A DNA stretch of 15,103 bases from Candidatus Parepulonipiscium sp. PG-Nun2H_MBin03 (GCA_001995005.1 MDJN01000187.1:1-15103); one strand, 5' to 3'; shown: positions 1 to 6,847, counted from the stretch's first letter. The notes: generated from the letters alone by a model not told the origin. Numbers and translations: made by a program.

Positions 1-899
1 GTACGATTATATCGTATCGCCATAATAAGTTGCACAGTAAGCTCGGATATAGTTTTTCTAGGGATAATAGTAACACCGATTATTTGCCATTGGCGAAAAA
101 TTTCATCAATTAAAGGTTTGCCTGTAATGAGAGCGGTTCTTGATATAACAATCATAGATATTATACATAGTTCAATAATATCAGGTTGAAATTTGAGATT
201 AGAAAAAATTTCTTTTATACGACTTATATAAACATTTTCGTAGTAGTATAGTTCATTAGAACGCAAGTGAATTTCATCATAATCTACTATATAATAATCA
301 AGTGTATATGTAGATTTTTTAAGATTATAAAACGTTGCCTCGCTAGTGTAATATAAACTTTCGTGCACTAAAAAGTCTTGAATAATTTTAAAACCTGAAT
401 ATAATTTTTGAGTCGCACGCAACCAAGGAGTAAGAGTTGTTATATTAATATCCATGTTTTTTTGTTGCTTATATATTATTAAAAAAGTGGATATATCAAT
501 ATACCCATATAAATTTAAAAGGCCTTTAATATATACATATATATCCGCATACAACACACGATTTTCGTTAATAACATCATTATCATAAAGCTGTTTTATC
601 TCTATAGGAATAAGTAATTTATTATCTTTTAGCACAATTAAATTCCAATACATTAAAGAATTTATGATATGAACGTTTCCTATATTCTTAAATACAAGCC
701 CATCACAATTACGCCAAAAAGTTACATCTGCATTTGTGGCCACACACAAGATATTTTTTGCAGTGACATAAATTTCATTAGCAAGCTTTTCTCTTAATTC
801 GTGAGGTGTTAATAAAGAATACCCTCGGATGTTATATTGTTTTGCTAATACAAGCATTTTGTCGTAATCTGATAAAATTTGTCTGATTTGAAGTTTCAT
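1..899 (-). CDS. Hypothetical protein with Rho_N-like N-terminus (3' end outside window)
   Basis: An open frame of 299 codons without a stop runs from an ATG at 899 to the left edge, so the C-terminus is missing. An in-frame TAG directly precedes the ATG, which fixes the upstream limit. Residues about 14-40 (KMLVLAKQYNIRGYSLL, then TPHELREKLA) resemble the Rho termination factor N-terminal / SAP-like helix-extended loop-helix fold, with the usual 'L..LAK..I.GYS....EL...L' spacing. That fold often binds nucleic acid or occurs in small accessory proteins. The rest (about 45-299) is rich in Tyr, Ile and Asn, has no obvious membrane segment, signal peptide or catalytic motif, and I do not recognise it. 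No Shine-Dalgarno lies right before the ATG; a GGAGGT lies 55-60 bases upstream, behind a hairpin. The gene is divergent to the hydrolase-like gene at 1137. The reading frame is well supported; the function is unknown. Confidence 0.75.
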   Translation of the reverse strand, partial: MKLQIRQILSDYDKMLVLAKQYNIRGYSLLTPHELREKLANEIYVTAKNILCVATNADVTFWRNCDGLVFKNIGNVHIINSLMYWNLIVLKDNKLLIPIEIKQLYDNDVINENRVLYADIYVYIKGLLNLYGYIDISTFLIIYKQQKNMDINITTLTPWLRATQKLYSGFKIIQDFLVHESLYYTSEATFYNLKKSTYTLDYYIVDYDEIHLRSNELYYYENVYISRIKEIFSNLKFQPDIIELCIISMIVISRTALITGKPLIDEIFRQWQIIGVTIIPRKTISELTVQLIMAIRYNR

Positions 900-908
900 C
901 TAATTTTA

Positions 909-960
909 GCAAGGATACGCCCACTTCTATGAATTGCGTCCTATACTCCTTGCAACCTCC
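909..960 (-). promoter_or_regulatory. Leader hairpin between Shine-Dalgarno and start codon
   Basis: Read on the minus strand, a strong GGAGGT (955-960) is followed by a hairpin and then nine bases before the ATG at 899. The outer stem is GCAAGGA (947-953) with TCCTTGC (909-915). An inner stem ACGC/GCGT (936-939 with 917-920) may extend it across an asymmetric internal loop. If the hairpin folds, the Shine-Dalgarno sits about 11 bases from the start instead of about 55. This arrangement is known from some phage T4 genes such as gene 25. A second AAGGAG inside the outer stem would be hidden. The pairing is seen in the sequence; the role in initiation is inferred. Confidence 0.45.
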
Positions 961-974
961 TTCCACGTATATAT

Positions 975-1003
975 ATTTTAACTGTTTTTGTAATATTTGT
1001 CAT
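975..1003 (-). promoter_or_regulatory. Candidate sigma-A promoter for the left-edge gene
   Basis: On the minus strand ATGACA (998-1003) and TAAAAT (975-980) are separated by 17 bases. Transcription would start near 968 and give a leader of about 70 bases containing the hairpin at 909-953. The match is reasonable, but the DNA is very AT-rich, so chance hits are common. Confidence 0.4.
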
Positions 1004-1073
1004 CATTTTTTGAAAAAAATTGTAAATTATATATTTAAATGTTTGTGAAATGCTTTTTGAGCAATTAAAGTTA

Positions 1074-1104
1074 TTGTTTAATTTTCAATTTTTATGGCTA
1101 TACT
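1074..1104 (+). promoter_or_regulatory. Candidate promoter for the hydrolase-like gene
   Basis: TATACT at 1099-1104 is a good -10 hexamer. The best -35 is TTGTTT at 1074-1079 with a long 19-base spacer. Transcription would start near 1111, about 26 bases before the ATG. The -35 is weak. Confidence 0.35.
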
Positions 1105-1136
1105 CTTGTTAACTTTTATTTTAGGAGGGCGTATTT

Positions 1137-2699
1137 ATGGAAATGGACATATTAATAAGAAGATACTATAAAGTAGTAATAACAATAAGTGCAATATTTT
1201 TTGTAATAATAATATTTTTATATTTATATAATTTTAGTGATATAATGTTAATTAATAAACCAAAAGATTTAGTTGCAAAAGAAAGAATTGCAATGACTGC
1301 AGCGACTGAAACTGCACATTCATATTCTATGAAATATTTTGATGATTTTCTGGCAATCCCTTATACGGATAATAATCATATAGTGTATATTTTAAGTGAT
1401 AATATGGATTTATCATATCTAGCAACTAATATAGCGAGTTACGGATACCTTACTATATTAGTAGATATATCTGAGATAGAAGATTTCACAGACTTTTTTA
1501 AAACACATGTAAAAACTTTAAGTACAGCATTTAGTAGCACTGATACAATATACCAAGATTTTTTGCTAGACAAAGGTGATATCAGTAAAGTATCTATTAT
1601 AGGCATAGGAGATAGCGGGAGATGTGCATATGAACTATCGTTAAGTCCGCTTGATAGTTCATTAGTAAATGTAGTATCAACATTAGTTGTTGCACCAAAT
1701 TTACAAAATATATCTTCAAAAGTGCCATCTACACCAGTTGGAATAGTACTTTCTCAATATGATGGAGTAGTAAAAAGTTTAAATGGACAATCTATTTTTG
1801 ATAATCATATGTTAAAAAATAGTGATATAATTCATCCCATTTCTTGTATATATCTGATGGGTTCAAATCATAGCTATTTTGACGCATCTTACGCAGCAGA
1901 TGATGCATTTAATATAGATAGCGTAGTTGACCCGCCTAACGGGGTTGAGATTGAAAGGTTGAGCGATGAGTCTCAACAAGATTTTTTGAGTAAATATGCA
2001 GTAGATTTTCTAAATTATTATCACCATGGCCAGATTGAAACAAATATAGGATTAGATATTGAAGATATTTCTCCTAGCTCTTTATATGGTTATGACGTAT
2101 TAAGCTCACTTATCATACCAGATTCGTTGGCTATAGTAACTCCAACAGATTATTTTAGCACTAAGTATAATAATTTAGGTGGAGAGATTTATATGTCTAA
2201 TGCTTCGATATCTTATATGGTAGAAAATTATATGGCACCATATGACACTGCTATAGGATTTTTACACCCTGGAATATTTAATGACATTAGTCTCTTAAAT
2301 ATTAGTTGGAGAGTTGATAGCGGATTATTTGTAACGGAAATACCAAAAAGCTATGCTGACTTTACAGAATATAAAGCATTATCTATGTGGATCAGTGCAA
2401 ATCCTTATAATGTTGCACAAAATGAAACTCAACCATTTATAGTTACCTTAAAAGATAGTAGTGGAAAAGTGGAGCATATTTTATTAGATGAAGATATATT
2501 GGCATTAAAAGTGCCTACAGGTGTGCTTGTAACAAATAGCTATCAAATACAATGGTCGACTTTTACGCCACTTAGTAATATTCGTATTCCGCTAGATTTA
2601 TTTACAAAGGTAAATCTGGAGAATATAGAATCTATTTCGTTTAATTTTAACCAAACTGACCAAGGTTCAATTATTTTAGGGGATATTCGGTTGCTTTAG
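1137..2699 (+). CDS. Membrane-anchored alpha/beta-hydrolase-like protein with C-terminal beta-sandwich-like domain
   Basis: This 520-residue protein has one N-terminal membrane segment (about residues 13-32, a Phe/Ile/Leu run after RRYYK) and no clear cleavage site, so it is probably anchored with the rest outside. Residues about 75-295 look like an alpha/beta hydrolase. A candidate nucleophile elbow is GDSGR (Ser160), the acid Asp209 lies in SQYDGVV, and the base His245 lies in MGSNHSYF, which resembles the GANH segment of dienelactone-hydrolase and lipase relatives. The elbow is not canonical (GxSxR rather than GxSxG), so activity is uncertain. Residues about 385-520 are beta-rich and end in SISFNF...GSIILGDIRL, the pattern of CIA30/CBM11-like jelly-roll domains that bind sugars or surfaces. 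The Shine-Dalgarno GGAGGG (1123-1128) lies 8 bases before the ATG; a second ATG two codons on is possible. It stands alone and faces the Cys-rich gene tail to tail. The coding call is firm; the exact substrate is unknown. Confidence 0.8.
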   Translation: MEMDILIRRYYKVVITISAIFFVIIIFLYLYNFSDIMLINKPKDLVAKERIAMTAATETAHSYSMKYFDDFLAIPYTDNNHIVYILSDNMDLSYLATNIASYGYLTILVDISEIEDFTDFFKTHVKTLSTAFSSTDTIYQDFLLDKGDISKVSIIGIGDSGRCAYELSLSPLDSSLVNVVSTLVVAPNLQNISSKVPSTPVGIVLSQYDGVVKSLNGQSIFDNHMLKNSDIIHPISCIYLMGSNHSYFDASYAADDAFNIDSVVDPPNGVEIERLSDESQQDFLSKYAVDFLNYYHHGQIETNIGLDIEDISPSSLYGYDVLSSLIIPDSLAIVTPTDYFSTKYNNLGGEIYMSNASISYMVENYMAPYDTAIGFLHPGIFNDISLLNISWRVDSGLFVTEIPKSYADFTEYKALSMWISANPYNVAQNETQPFIVTLKDSSGKVEHILLDEDILALKVPTGVLVTNSYQIQWSTFTPLSNIRIPLDLFTKVNLENIESISFNFNQTDQGSIILGDIRLL

Positions 2700-2704
2700 A
2701 CAGC

Positions 2705-2743
2705 AAAAAAAGTATCTGTTAGTTGGGTAAAATACAGATACTT
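2705..2743 (-). terminator. Hairpin terminator, mainly for the minus-strand Cys-rich gene
   Basis: A perfect 10-bp stem (AAGTATCTGT at 2710-2719 with ACAGATACTT at 2734-2743) has a 14-base loop. On the minus strand it is followed by a run of T residues (2705-2711), which makes an intrinsic terminator for the gene starting at 3313. On the plus strand it lies 10 bases after the stop of the hydrolase-like gene and is followed only by an AT-rich stretch, so it may serve both convergent genes. Confidence 0.75.
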
Positions 2744-2747
2744 CTAA

Positions 2748-2905
2748 ATAATTAAGGATAAAATGTTGTTTAGGATATAAATGTTAATTAAGGATAAACG
2801 TTAATTGGGTATAACTGTTAATTAAGGATAAATGTTAATTGGGTTTAAATCTTAATAGAGTAAAAATGTTGTTTAGGATAAAACTGTTAATTAGAGATAA
2901 AACTG
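2748..2905. repeat. Array of about nine degenerate 17-19 bp tandem repeats
   Basis: Units run head to tail at 2748, 2766, 2784, 2801, 2818, 2835, 2852, 2869 and 2887. The plus-strand consensus is close to TTAATTAAGGATAAATG, with variants TTAATTGGGTATAACTG and TTGTTTAGGATAAAACTG. Unit length drifts between 17 and 19, so the array is not a protein repeat. There are no spacers, so it is not a CRISPR. It lies between the stop of the Cys-rich gene (2918) and its terminator, and so would be transcribed as a long 3' untranslated region. An alternation of AAGGAT and GGGTAT/GGGTTT units in the middle hints at expansion by two-unit blocks. Confidence 0.85.
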
Positions 2906-2917
2906 TTAACTATTGAC

Positions 2918-3313
2918 TTAATTGCATGTGCATTTACATGTGCATTTACATTTTTTCTTAGGTTTACACTCACATGGTTTATTGCAACCACATGGTTTAG
3001 GTGGTTTATTGCAACCGCATGGTTTAGGTGGTTTACAAGGACCTACAGGCATTGGCTTGCAACAGCAATCGTTACAAACATTTACGCTACTTGCATAAAG
3101 TTGGCATCTGCAAGGACGACATCCACATACCATACAAACATGTTGTGTTGGGTAAGGTCTAGGTATAGGCTCACCGTAACCGTCAGGCATTTGTGTTGGA
3201 TATGGCCTAGGTATAGGCTCACCGTAAAAGTTATTTACACTTTCTGCATATTTTTCGGTAGTATAATAATTAGGCTCATCTTCTGTATATACTGGATACA
3301 TATTATTATACAT
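2918..3313 (-). CDS. Small Cys-rich, Pro-rich repeat protein (coat-like or metal-binding, uncertain)
   Basis: This 131-residue protein splits in two. Residues 1-57 are Tyr/Pro/Glu-rich and contain YGEPIPRPYPTQ twice (30-41 and 46-57, 48 bp apart). Residues 58-131 hold 21 cysteines, mostly as CxC, CxxC and CCC. They include PPKPCGCNK twice (95-103 and 104-112) and a Lys-rich KCKCTCKCTC tail. There is no signal peptide or membrane segment. Cys- and Tyr-rich low-complexity proteins like this are typical of spore coat or exosporium morphogenesis in clostridia, where disulfide and tyrosine cross-links matter; thiol metal binding is the other option. The Shine-Dalgarno AGGAG (3324-3328 on the minus strand) is 10 bases before the ATG. 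Only 40 bases separate the ATG from the terminator of the upstream gene, so its promoter must overlap that hairpin or it depends on read-through. Repeats at both DNA and protein level suggest recent internal duplication. I do not recognise a named family. Confidence 0.75.
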   Translation of the reverse strand: MYNNMYPVYTEDEPNYYTTEKYAESVNNFYGEPIPRPYPTQMPDGYGEPIPRPYPTQHVCMVCGCRPCRCQLYASSVNVCNDCCCKPMPVGPCKPPKPCGCNKPPKPCGCNKPCECKPKKKCKCTCKCTCN

Positions 3314-3349
3314 AGATTCTACTCTCCTACTCTATTTAAACTAAATATT

Positions 3350-3396
3350 AAAAATCCCCACTACTCAATATCAATATATGACATGTAGCGGGGGAT
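3350..3396 (-). terminator. Terminator of the L,D-transpeptidase gene
   Basis: On the minus strand ATCCCC...CTAC (3385-3396) pairs with GTAG-TGGGGAT (3354-3364), with one asymmetric bulge and a 20-base loop. It is followed by TTTTT (3350-3354). It lies about 40 bases past the stop codon at 3436. Confidence 0.7.
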
Positions 3397-3435
3397 GGTT
3401 ACTTATTTTGGTAAATATTGTAGAAAAATGTAAGT

Positions 3436-4836
3436 CTAATTTATCCAGACAGTTGTACCTAAAGGTAACGTACCATAGAACCATTCACTTTCTTCAGGTG
3501 AAAATCTAACACATCCTTGAGAAGCTCGCACGCCTAGTATGCCTCGACCTTCTAATAGGTAACTTCCTGTTTGGTCAAATAAGATAGAATGAAATAGATA
3601 ATCTCCCATAAATTGAACAGCATTTTTACACATATATCCTTTGCTTACTCCGAAATATGGTACGTATGATTGTAATTGATAAGTGCCTCGTGGAGTAGGT
3701 GTGATATTTTTACCAGTAGAGCATAGTATATCTCGTATTAATGTCCATCTGTCATCAACCTTTTGGAATACATAAGTTCTTTGTCTATAAAGGTCGGTCC
3801 AAACTAGATAGTTTGTTCGACTAGTCATGCCTTTAGCGTTAATATAATCTTCAATTTGTTCAGTGGTTGCCCTTTGCTGATATGTGGCAGGGTCAGATGG
3901 GATGCTGACACTATTCCACGGAACAGTAACAAGAGAGCCGTTACTTGCACGTATATAATAAGAATTTCCGCTACTTGCCCTATCAACAATCACTGATTGC
4001 CCTGCACTAAAGCCGTTAGTTGCATATTTCATGGTTCCTGTAATTATAGAAGCTGGAAATACGTCGGTTAAAGATGCTTCTATAGCTGCTTGTTGAGCCT
4101 TAAGAGCTGCTTCAGCGGCTTCTATTTGTTCTTGCTTTGCGACTACTTTTTCATGAATATATTGTTCATTAAGCTCGAAAATTCTTGCCTGTTCTGCGGC
4201 ATAATCTTCATCCATAGTACTATACAATATTTCACCAGATTTACTTAATTCTAATATTTCTATATTTGTAAGGTAATAAGGTGCATCTTGGATAAAATTT
4301 TGGATTTCCCAAATGTTAGAGTCTGCATCTGAGTATGTAAGTGAAAGAGAGCTATCAGTTAAATTTACAATATATTCGGGTGTTATAGATAATGAACTGG
4401 ATATACTATTAGTATTATTAATTATATTACCATCTACAGTGTATAAGCCTTTTAGCGAGTTAAGCGGTACATATATCCCTTTATTGCTATTGAATTTATA
4501 AGTGGTATATAACCCAATTCGTGCTTCGTCTAAAGATAAAGTAAATTGTAAGTTTTCAGGTGTTGAGGCATGTAGTATTCTAGTTAATATATCCTCGTCT
4601 CCATATGGAATATATACATAGTCTACGCCATTAAAGCTATATAAATTGTTTGTTCCTTGTTCATATATAAATATCTCACCAGATATTTCCATAATACCGG
4701 TTAGAACTCCAATTTCTTTGAGCCATTCTTGTTTAGTTTCATCATTTAGATGTATGCCATCGAATACATCTGCATAAACATTAGTTGAAATACCTAACAC
4801 TAAACCTACTACACTTAATAATATTTTACTTTTCAT
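3436..4836 (-). CDS. Exported L,D-transpeptidase (YkuD domain) with SH3-like domain
   Basis: The 466-residue precursor begins with a clear Sec signal peptide (MKSKILLSVVGLVLG..., predicted cut after VYA at 20-22). Residues about 25-205 form an unrecognised N-terminal region. A charged Glu/Ala/Gln-rich coiled-coil linker covers about 210-256, a bacterial SH3-like segment covers about 262-312, and a YkuD catalytic domain covers about 343-466. In the catalytic domain His416 and the SQGCVR motif (Ser439, Cys442, Arg444) match the conserved HX(n)S-x-GC-x-R of L,D-transpeptidases; Gln replaces the common His in the motif. These enzymes form 3-3 peptidoglycan cross-links or attach proteins to the wall, with Cys442 as nucleophile. 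The Shine-Dalgarno GAGGTGA is 4-5 bases before the ATG. It is a single-gene unit, divergent to the HAD-nadE pair, with its own promoter (4891-4919) and terminator. The family is confident; the cellular role is inferred. Confidence 0.9.
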   Translation of the reverse strand: MKSKILLSVVGLVLGISTNVYADVFDGIHLNDETKQEWLKEIGVLTGIMEISGEIFIYEQGTNNLYSFNGVDYVYIPYGDEDILTRILHASTPENLQFTLSLDEARIGLYTTYKFNSNKGIYVPLNSLKGLYTVDGNIINNTNSISSSLSITPEYIVNLTDSSLSLTYSDADSNIWEIQNFIQDAPYYLTNIEILELSKSGEILYSTMDEDYAAEQARIFELNEQYIHEKVVAKQEQIEAAEAALKAQQAAIEASLTDVFPASIITGTMKYATNGFSAGQSVIVDRASSGNSYYIRASNGSLVTVPWNSVSIPSDPATYQQRATTEQIEDYINAKGMTSRTNYLVWTDLYRQRTYVFQKVDDRWTLIRDILCSTGKNITPTPRGTYQLQSYVPYFGVSKGYMCKNAVQFMGDYLFHSILFDQTGSYLLEGRGILGVRASQGCVRFSPEESEWFYGTLPLGTTVWIN

Positions 4837-4890
4837 ATTTTCACCTCATAAATTTATTTTAGATTTTAAGTGGGATATCAGCTTTGGAAC

Positions 4891-4919
4891 ATTATACCAT
4901 AATTTAAATTAAAATACAA
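4891..4919 (-). promoter_or_regulatory. Sigma-A promoter with extended -10 for the L,D-transpeptidase gene
   Basis: On the minus strand TTGTAT (4914-4919), a 17-base spacer and a perfect TATAAT (4891-4896) preceded by TGG (an extended -10). The start would be near 4884, about 48 bases before the ATG. No operator is evident. Confidence 0.75.
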
Positions 4920-4993
4920 CCTGAAGTTATATTTTGGTATAACATTAAGGTGTGGTGAAAATAGATTAAGCTGAGTGGGAAAATAAATTAATG

Positions 4994-5022
4994 TTGTACA
5001 ATTTAAGTTTTTTTGCTATAAT
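4994..5022 (+). promoter_or_regulatory. Sigma-A promoter with extended -10 for the HAD-nadE operon
   Basis: TTGTAC (4994-4999), a 17-base spacer and a perfect TATAAT (5017-5022) preceded by TGC (an extended -10). The start would be near 5029, giving a leader of only about 14 bases that begins just before the AAGGAGG Shine-Dalgarno (5031-5037). Confidence 0.8.
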
Positions 5023-5042
5023 ATTCAATCAAGGAGGCTAAC

Positions 5043-5837
5043 ATGATTAAATTAATTGTAACGGATATAGACGGAACATTTTTAGGATTAAAAATACAAA
5101 TGCCAGAACGGGCGTTTGAGGTAATAGAAAAACTTATTAAAAACAATGTATTATTTGTAGCAGCAAGTGGCAGGTCTTATCCGGCGATTGCTGAGCTGTT
5201 TACACCTTTTTTAGAAGATATTGCTATTATTGCAGAAAACGGCGGAATTATAGAGTACAAACAACAAGAGATATCTTTAAATATATTGCCAGAAGATGTA
5301 TTAGCAGATATGATAGAATTTCTAGATAAAAATAATACTCATCCAATTGTAAATAGCAAACAAACTTCGTATATATTTCCACGTATACATGCACATTATG
5401 GCAGAATTGAACATTACTGTGCCAACATGAAAACTATTACAGGATTATGTCAAATAACTCAAGATGTTGTATCGATATCTATATTTGTAGATGACCAAAA
5501 AGTGGATGAAGTATATGCCAAATTAACAAAAAGATGGGGCGACAGTGTATCTATAGTAATAACAGGAACCAACTGGATAGATGTTGTGCCACGTGGCATA
5601 AATAAAGGAGAGGCATTAGCCAAACTTATGAATGAGCTGAATATTAAAAGCTCAGAAGTAATGGCATTTGGTGATTACGATAATGACATAGAAATGCTAA
5701 AATTAGCAAGTGAAAGTTACGCCATGCCACACGCAACAGAAGGAGTTAAAAAGGTAGCAAAATATACCTGTACACCAGAAGATATAGTGAGTATAATGGA
5801 GAATATAGTGGATAAAAACTCACATATAGAAAGGTAG
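5043..5837 (+). CDS. Cof-type HAD-IIB family phosphatase
   Basis: This 264-residue soluble protein carries the haloacid dehalogenase-like phosphatase motifs. Motif I is DIDGT (Asp8 nucleophile, Asp10), motif II is AASGRS (Ser42), motif III is the Lys of NKGEA (Lys188), and motif IV is GDYDND (Asp211, Asp215). The C2-type cap sits between motifs II and III (about 80-185), which places it in the Cof/YbiV/YidA group. Members dephosphorylate sugar phosphates, flavin or pyridoxal phosphates with Mg2+; the substrate cannot be read from sequence. The Shine-Dalgarno AAGGAGG lies 5 bases before the ATG. It is the first gene of a two-gene operon with nadE, 8 bases apart, behind a strong promoter. The pairing with NAD synthesis is suggestive but proves no NAD role. 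Confidence 0.92.
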   Translation: MIKLIVTDIDGTFLGLKIQMPERAFEVIEKLIKNNVLFVAASGRSYPAIAELFTPFLEDIAIIAENGGIIEYKQQEISLNILPEDVLADMIEFLDKNNTHPIVNSKQTSYIFPRIHAHYGRIEHYCANMKTITGLCQITQDVVSISIFVDDQKVDEVYAKLTKRWGDSVSIVITGTNWIDVVPRGINKGEALAKLMNELNIKSSEVMAFGDYDNDIEMLKLASESYAMPHATEGVKKVAKYTCTPEDIVSIMENIVDKNSHIER

Positions 5838-5845
5838 ATATAACT

Positions 5846-6562
5846 ATGGATTTTAATTTAGAACAGCGTTTAGAGTTTATAAAAGTACGGGTGAAAGAGT
5901 CGCACACAGAAGGTGTTGTAATAGGGATAAGCGGTGGAAAGGATTCTGCCGTGGTAACTGCACTTTGTGTAAAGGCATTAGGAAAAGAAAATGTATTAGG
6001 AATTACTATGCCTTGCGGGTCAATTTCTAAGGATGCAGAGCACGCTAGATTGGTAGCAGAAAAATTTGGTATAGAGTTCTTGGAAGTGGATTTAAAAGCA
6101 AGTTTTGATGCAGTGTGCAACAATATGCCAGATATGAATTTATCTGAGCTTGCTATAGCAAATATAAAGCCACGCCTCAGAATGATAACACTATACACAA
6201 TAGCACAAAGCAAAAATCGTTTAGTAGTAGGCACAGATAATTTAAGTGAGATGGTTATGGGATATTTTACAAAATGGGGTGACGGCGCATATGATATAAA
6301 TCCATTATCAGATTTAACGGTAAGTGAAGTGCTTGCATTTGGTAAAACACTAGGAGTGCCGGCACCTATATTAGAAAAAGCACCATCTGCTGGTCTTTGG
6401 GAAGGGCAAACTGATGAAAAAGAGATGGGTGTAACGTATGCCGAAATTGAAGAGTATATAAAGACTGGTAAAACTAATTCTGTTGCACAAAGTATTATCG
6501 AGATTGCCTATAAAAAGACCCAACATAAACGAGAAATGCCATACTTTTTTAGAAGTAAATAA
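5846..6562 (+). CDS. nadE: NAD+ synthetase, ammonia-dependent type
   Basis: The protein amidates nicotinic acid adenine dinucleotide to NAD+, using ATP and ammonia, in the last step of NAD synthesis. The PP-loop ATP-binding motif SGGKDS is at residues 29-34. VVGTDNLSEMVMGYFTKWGD and the downstream PSAGLWEGQTDE segment are typical of NadE and contribute to substrate and ATP binding. At 238 residues it is a little shorter than usual (about 245-275) and lacks the N-terminal nitrilase-like glutaminase domain, so free ammonia would be the nitrogen donor. The Shine-Dalgarno is weak (AAAGG about 11 bases before the ATG), and translational coupling to the HAD gene 8 bases upstream is likely. A strong terminator follows directly. 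It lies just ahead of the rnf operon, whose product reduces NAD+, but it is transcribed separately. Confidence 0.93.
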   Translation: MDFNLEQRLEFIKVRVKESHTEGVVIGISGGKDSAVVTALCVKALGKENVLGITMPCGSISKDAEHARLVAEKFGIEFLEVDLKASFDAVCNNMPDMNLSELAIANIKPRLRMITLYTIAQSKNRLVVGTDNLSEMVMGYFTKWGDGAYDINPLSDLTVSEVLAFGKTLGVPAPILEKAPSAGLWEGQTDEKEMGVTYAEIEEYIKTGKTNSVAQSIIEIAYKKTQHKREMPYFFRSK

Positions 6563-6569
6563 CAAAATT

Positions 6570-6619
6570 AAAGAGATTATCATTTTAGGAAAAATTTCCC
6601 TAAAGGATGTCTCTTTTTT
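6570..6619 (+). terminator. Terminator of the HAD-nadE operon
   Basis: AAAGAGA (6570-6576) pairs with TCTCTTT (6610-6616), ATC with GAT, and TTTAGG (6584-6589) with CCTAAA (6599-6604). A six-T run ends at 6619. It begins 8 bases after the nadE stop. Confidence 0.85.
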
Positions 6620-6783
6620 AGTCTAAAAATATATTAATAATTAATTTTATAACAAAATATTTTGTGTACATTAGTAAGTTATTTTAAATTTTATATGGTC
6701 TGAGTTAGTATATATAGCATGATGATATTAAAAAGATATAAATAAATAGGTACAAAATGGTTAAAAAAATGTTAAAGAATTCG
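6620..6783. other. AT-rich intergenic DNA upstream of rnf, with a 14-bp palindrome
   Basis: Between the nadE terminator and the rnf promoter there is no open frame of note. A perfect palindrome, ACAAAATATTTTGT, lies at 6652-6665 and could be an operator. A weak promoter-like pair TTGTGT (6662-6667) / TAAATT (6685-6690) with 17-base spacing overlaps its right edge. No riboswitch-like or strong hairpin structure is seen up to 6783. Confidence 0.35.
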
Positions 6784-6812
6784 TTTACTTTTTAAAGAAA
6801 ATATTGTATACT
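6784..6812 (+). promoter_or_regulatory. Promoter of the rnf operon
   Basis: TTTACT (6784-6789), a 17-base spacer and TATACT (6807-6812). The start would be near 6819, about 29 bases before the rnfC ATG, with AGGAAGG (6834-6840) as Shine-Dalgarno. Confidence 0.6.
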
Positions 6813-6847
6813 AAAATAATCTAATACACAGAAAGGAAGGTAATAGA

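Noticed and set aside
2748..2905. Tandem array as a CRISPR
   Set aside because: Units of 17-19 bp follow one another without spacers and vary in length, and no cas genes are nearby.
3101..3388. Plus-strand open frame opposite the Cys-rich gene
   Set aside because: No ribosome binding site, and the repeats make sense only in the minus-strand frame. The minus-strand gene has a good Shine-Dalgarno and a terminator.
5746..6234. Minus-strand open frame opposite the HAD-nadE junction
   Set aside because: It covers the ends of two convincing genes, has no Shine-Dalgarno and shows no recognisable domain.
6652..6665. Rex operator upstream of rnf
   Set aside because: The palindrome ACAAAATATTTTGT does not match the TTGTTAANNNNTTAACAA consensus in sequence or half-site spacing.
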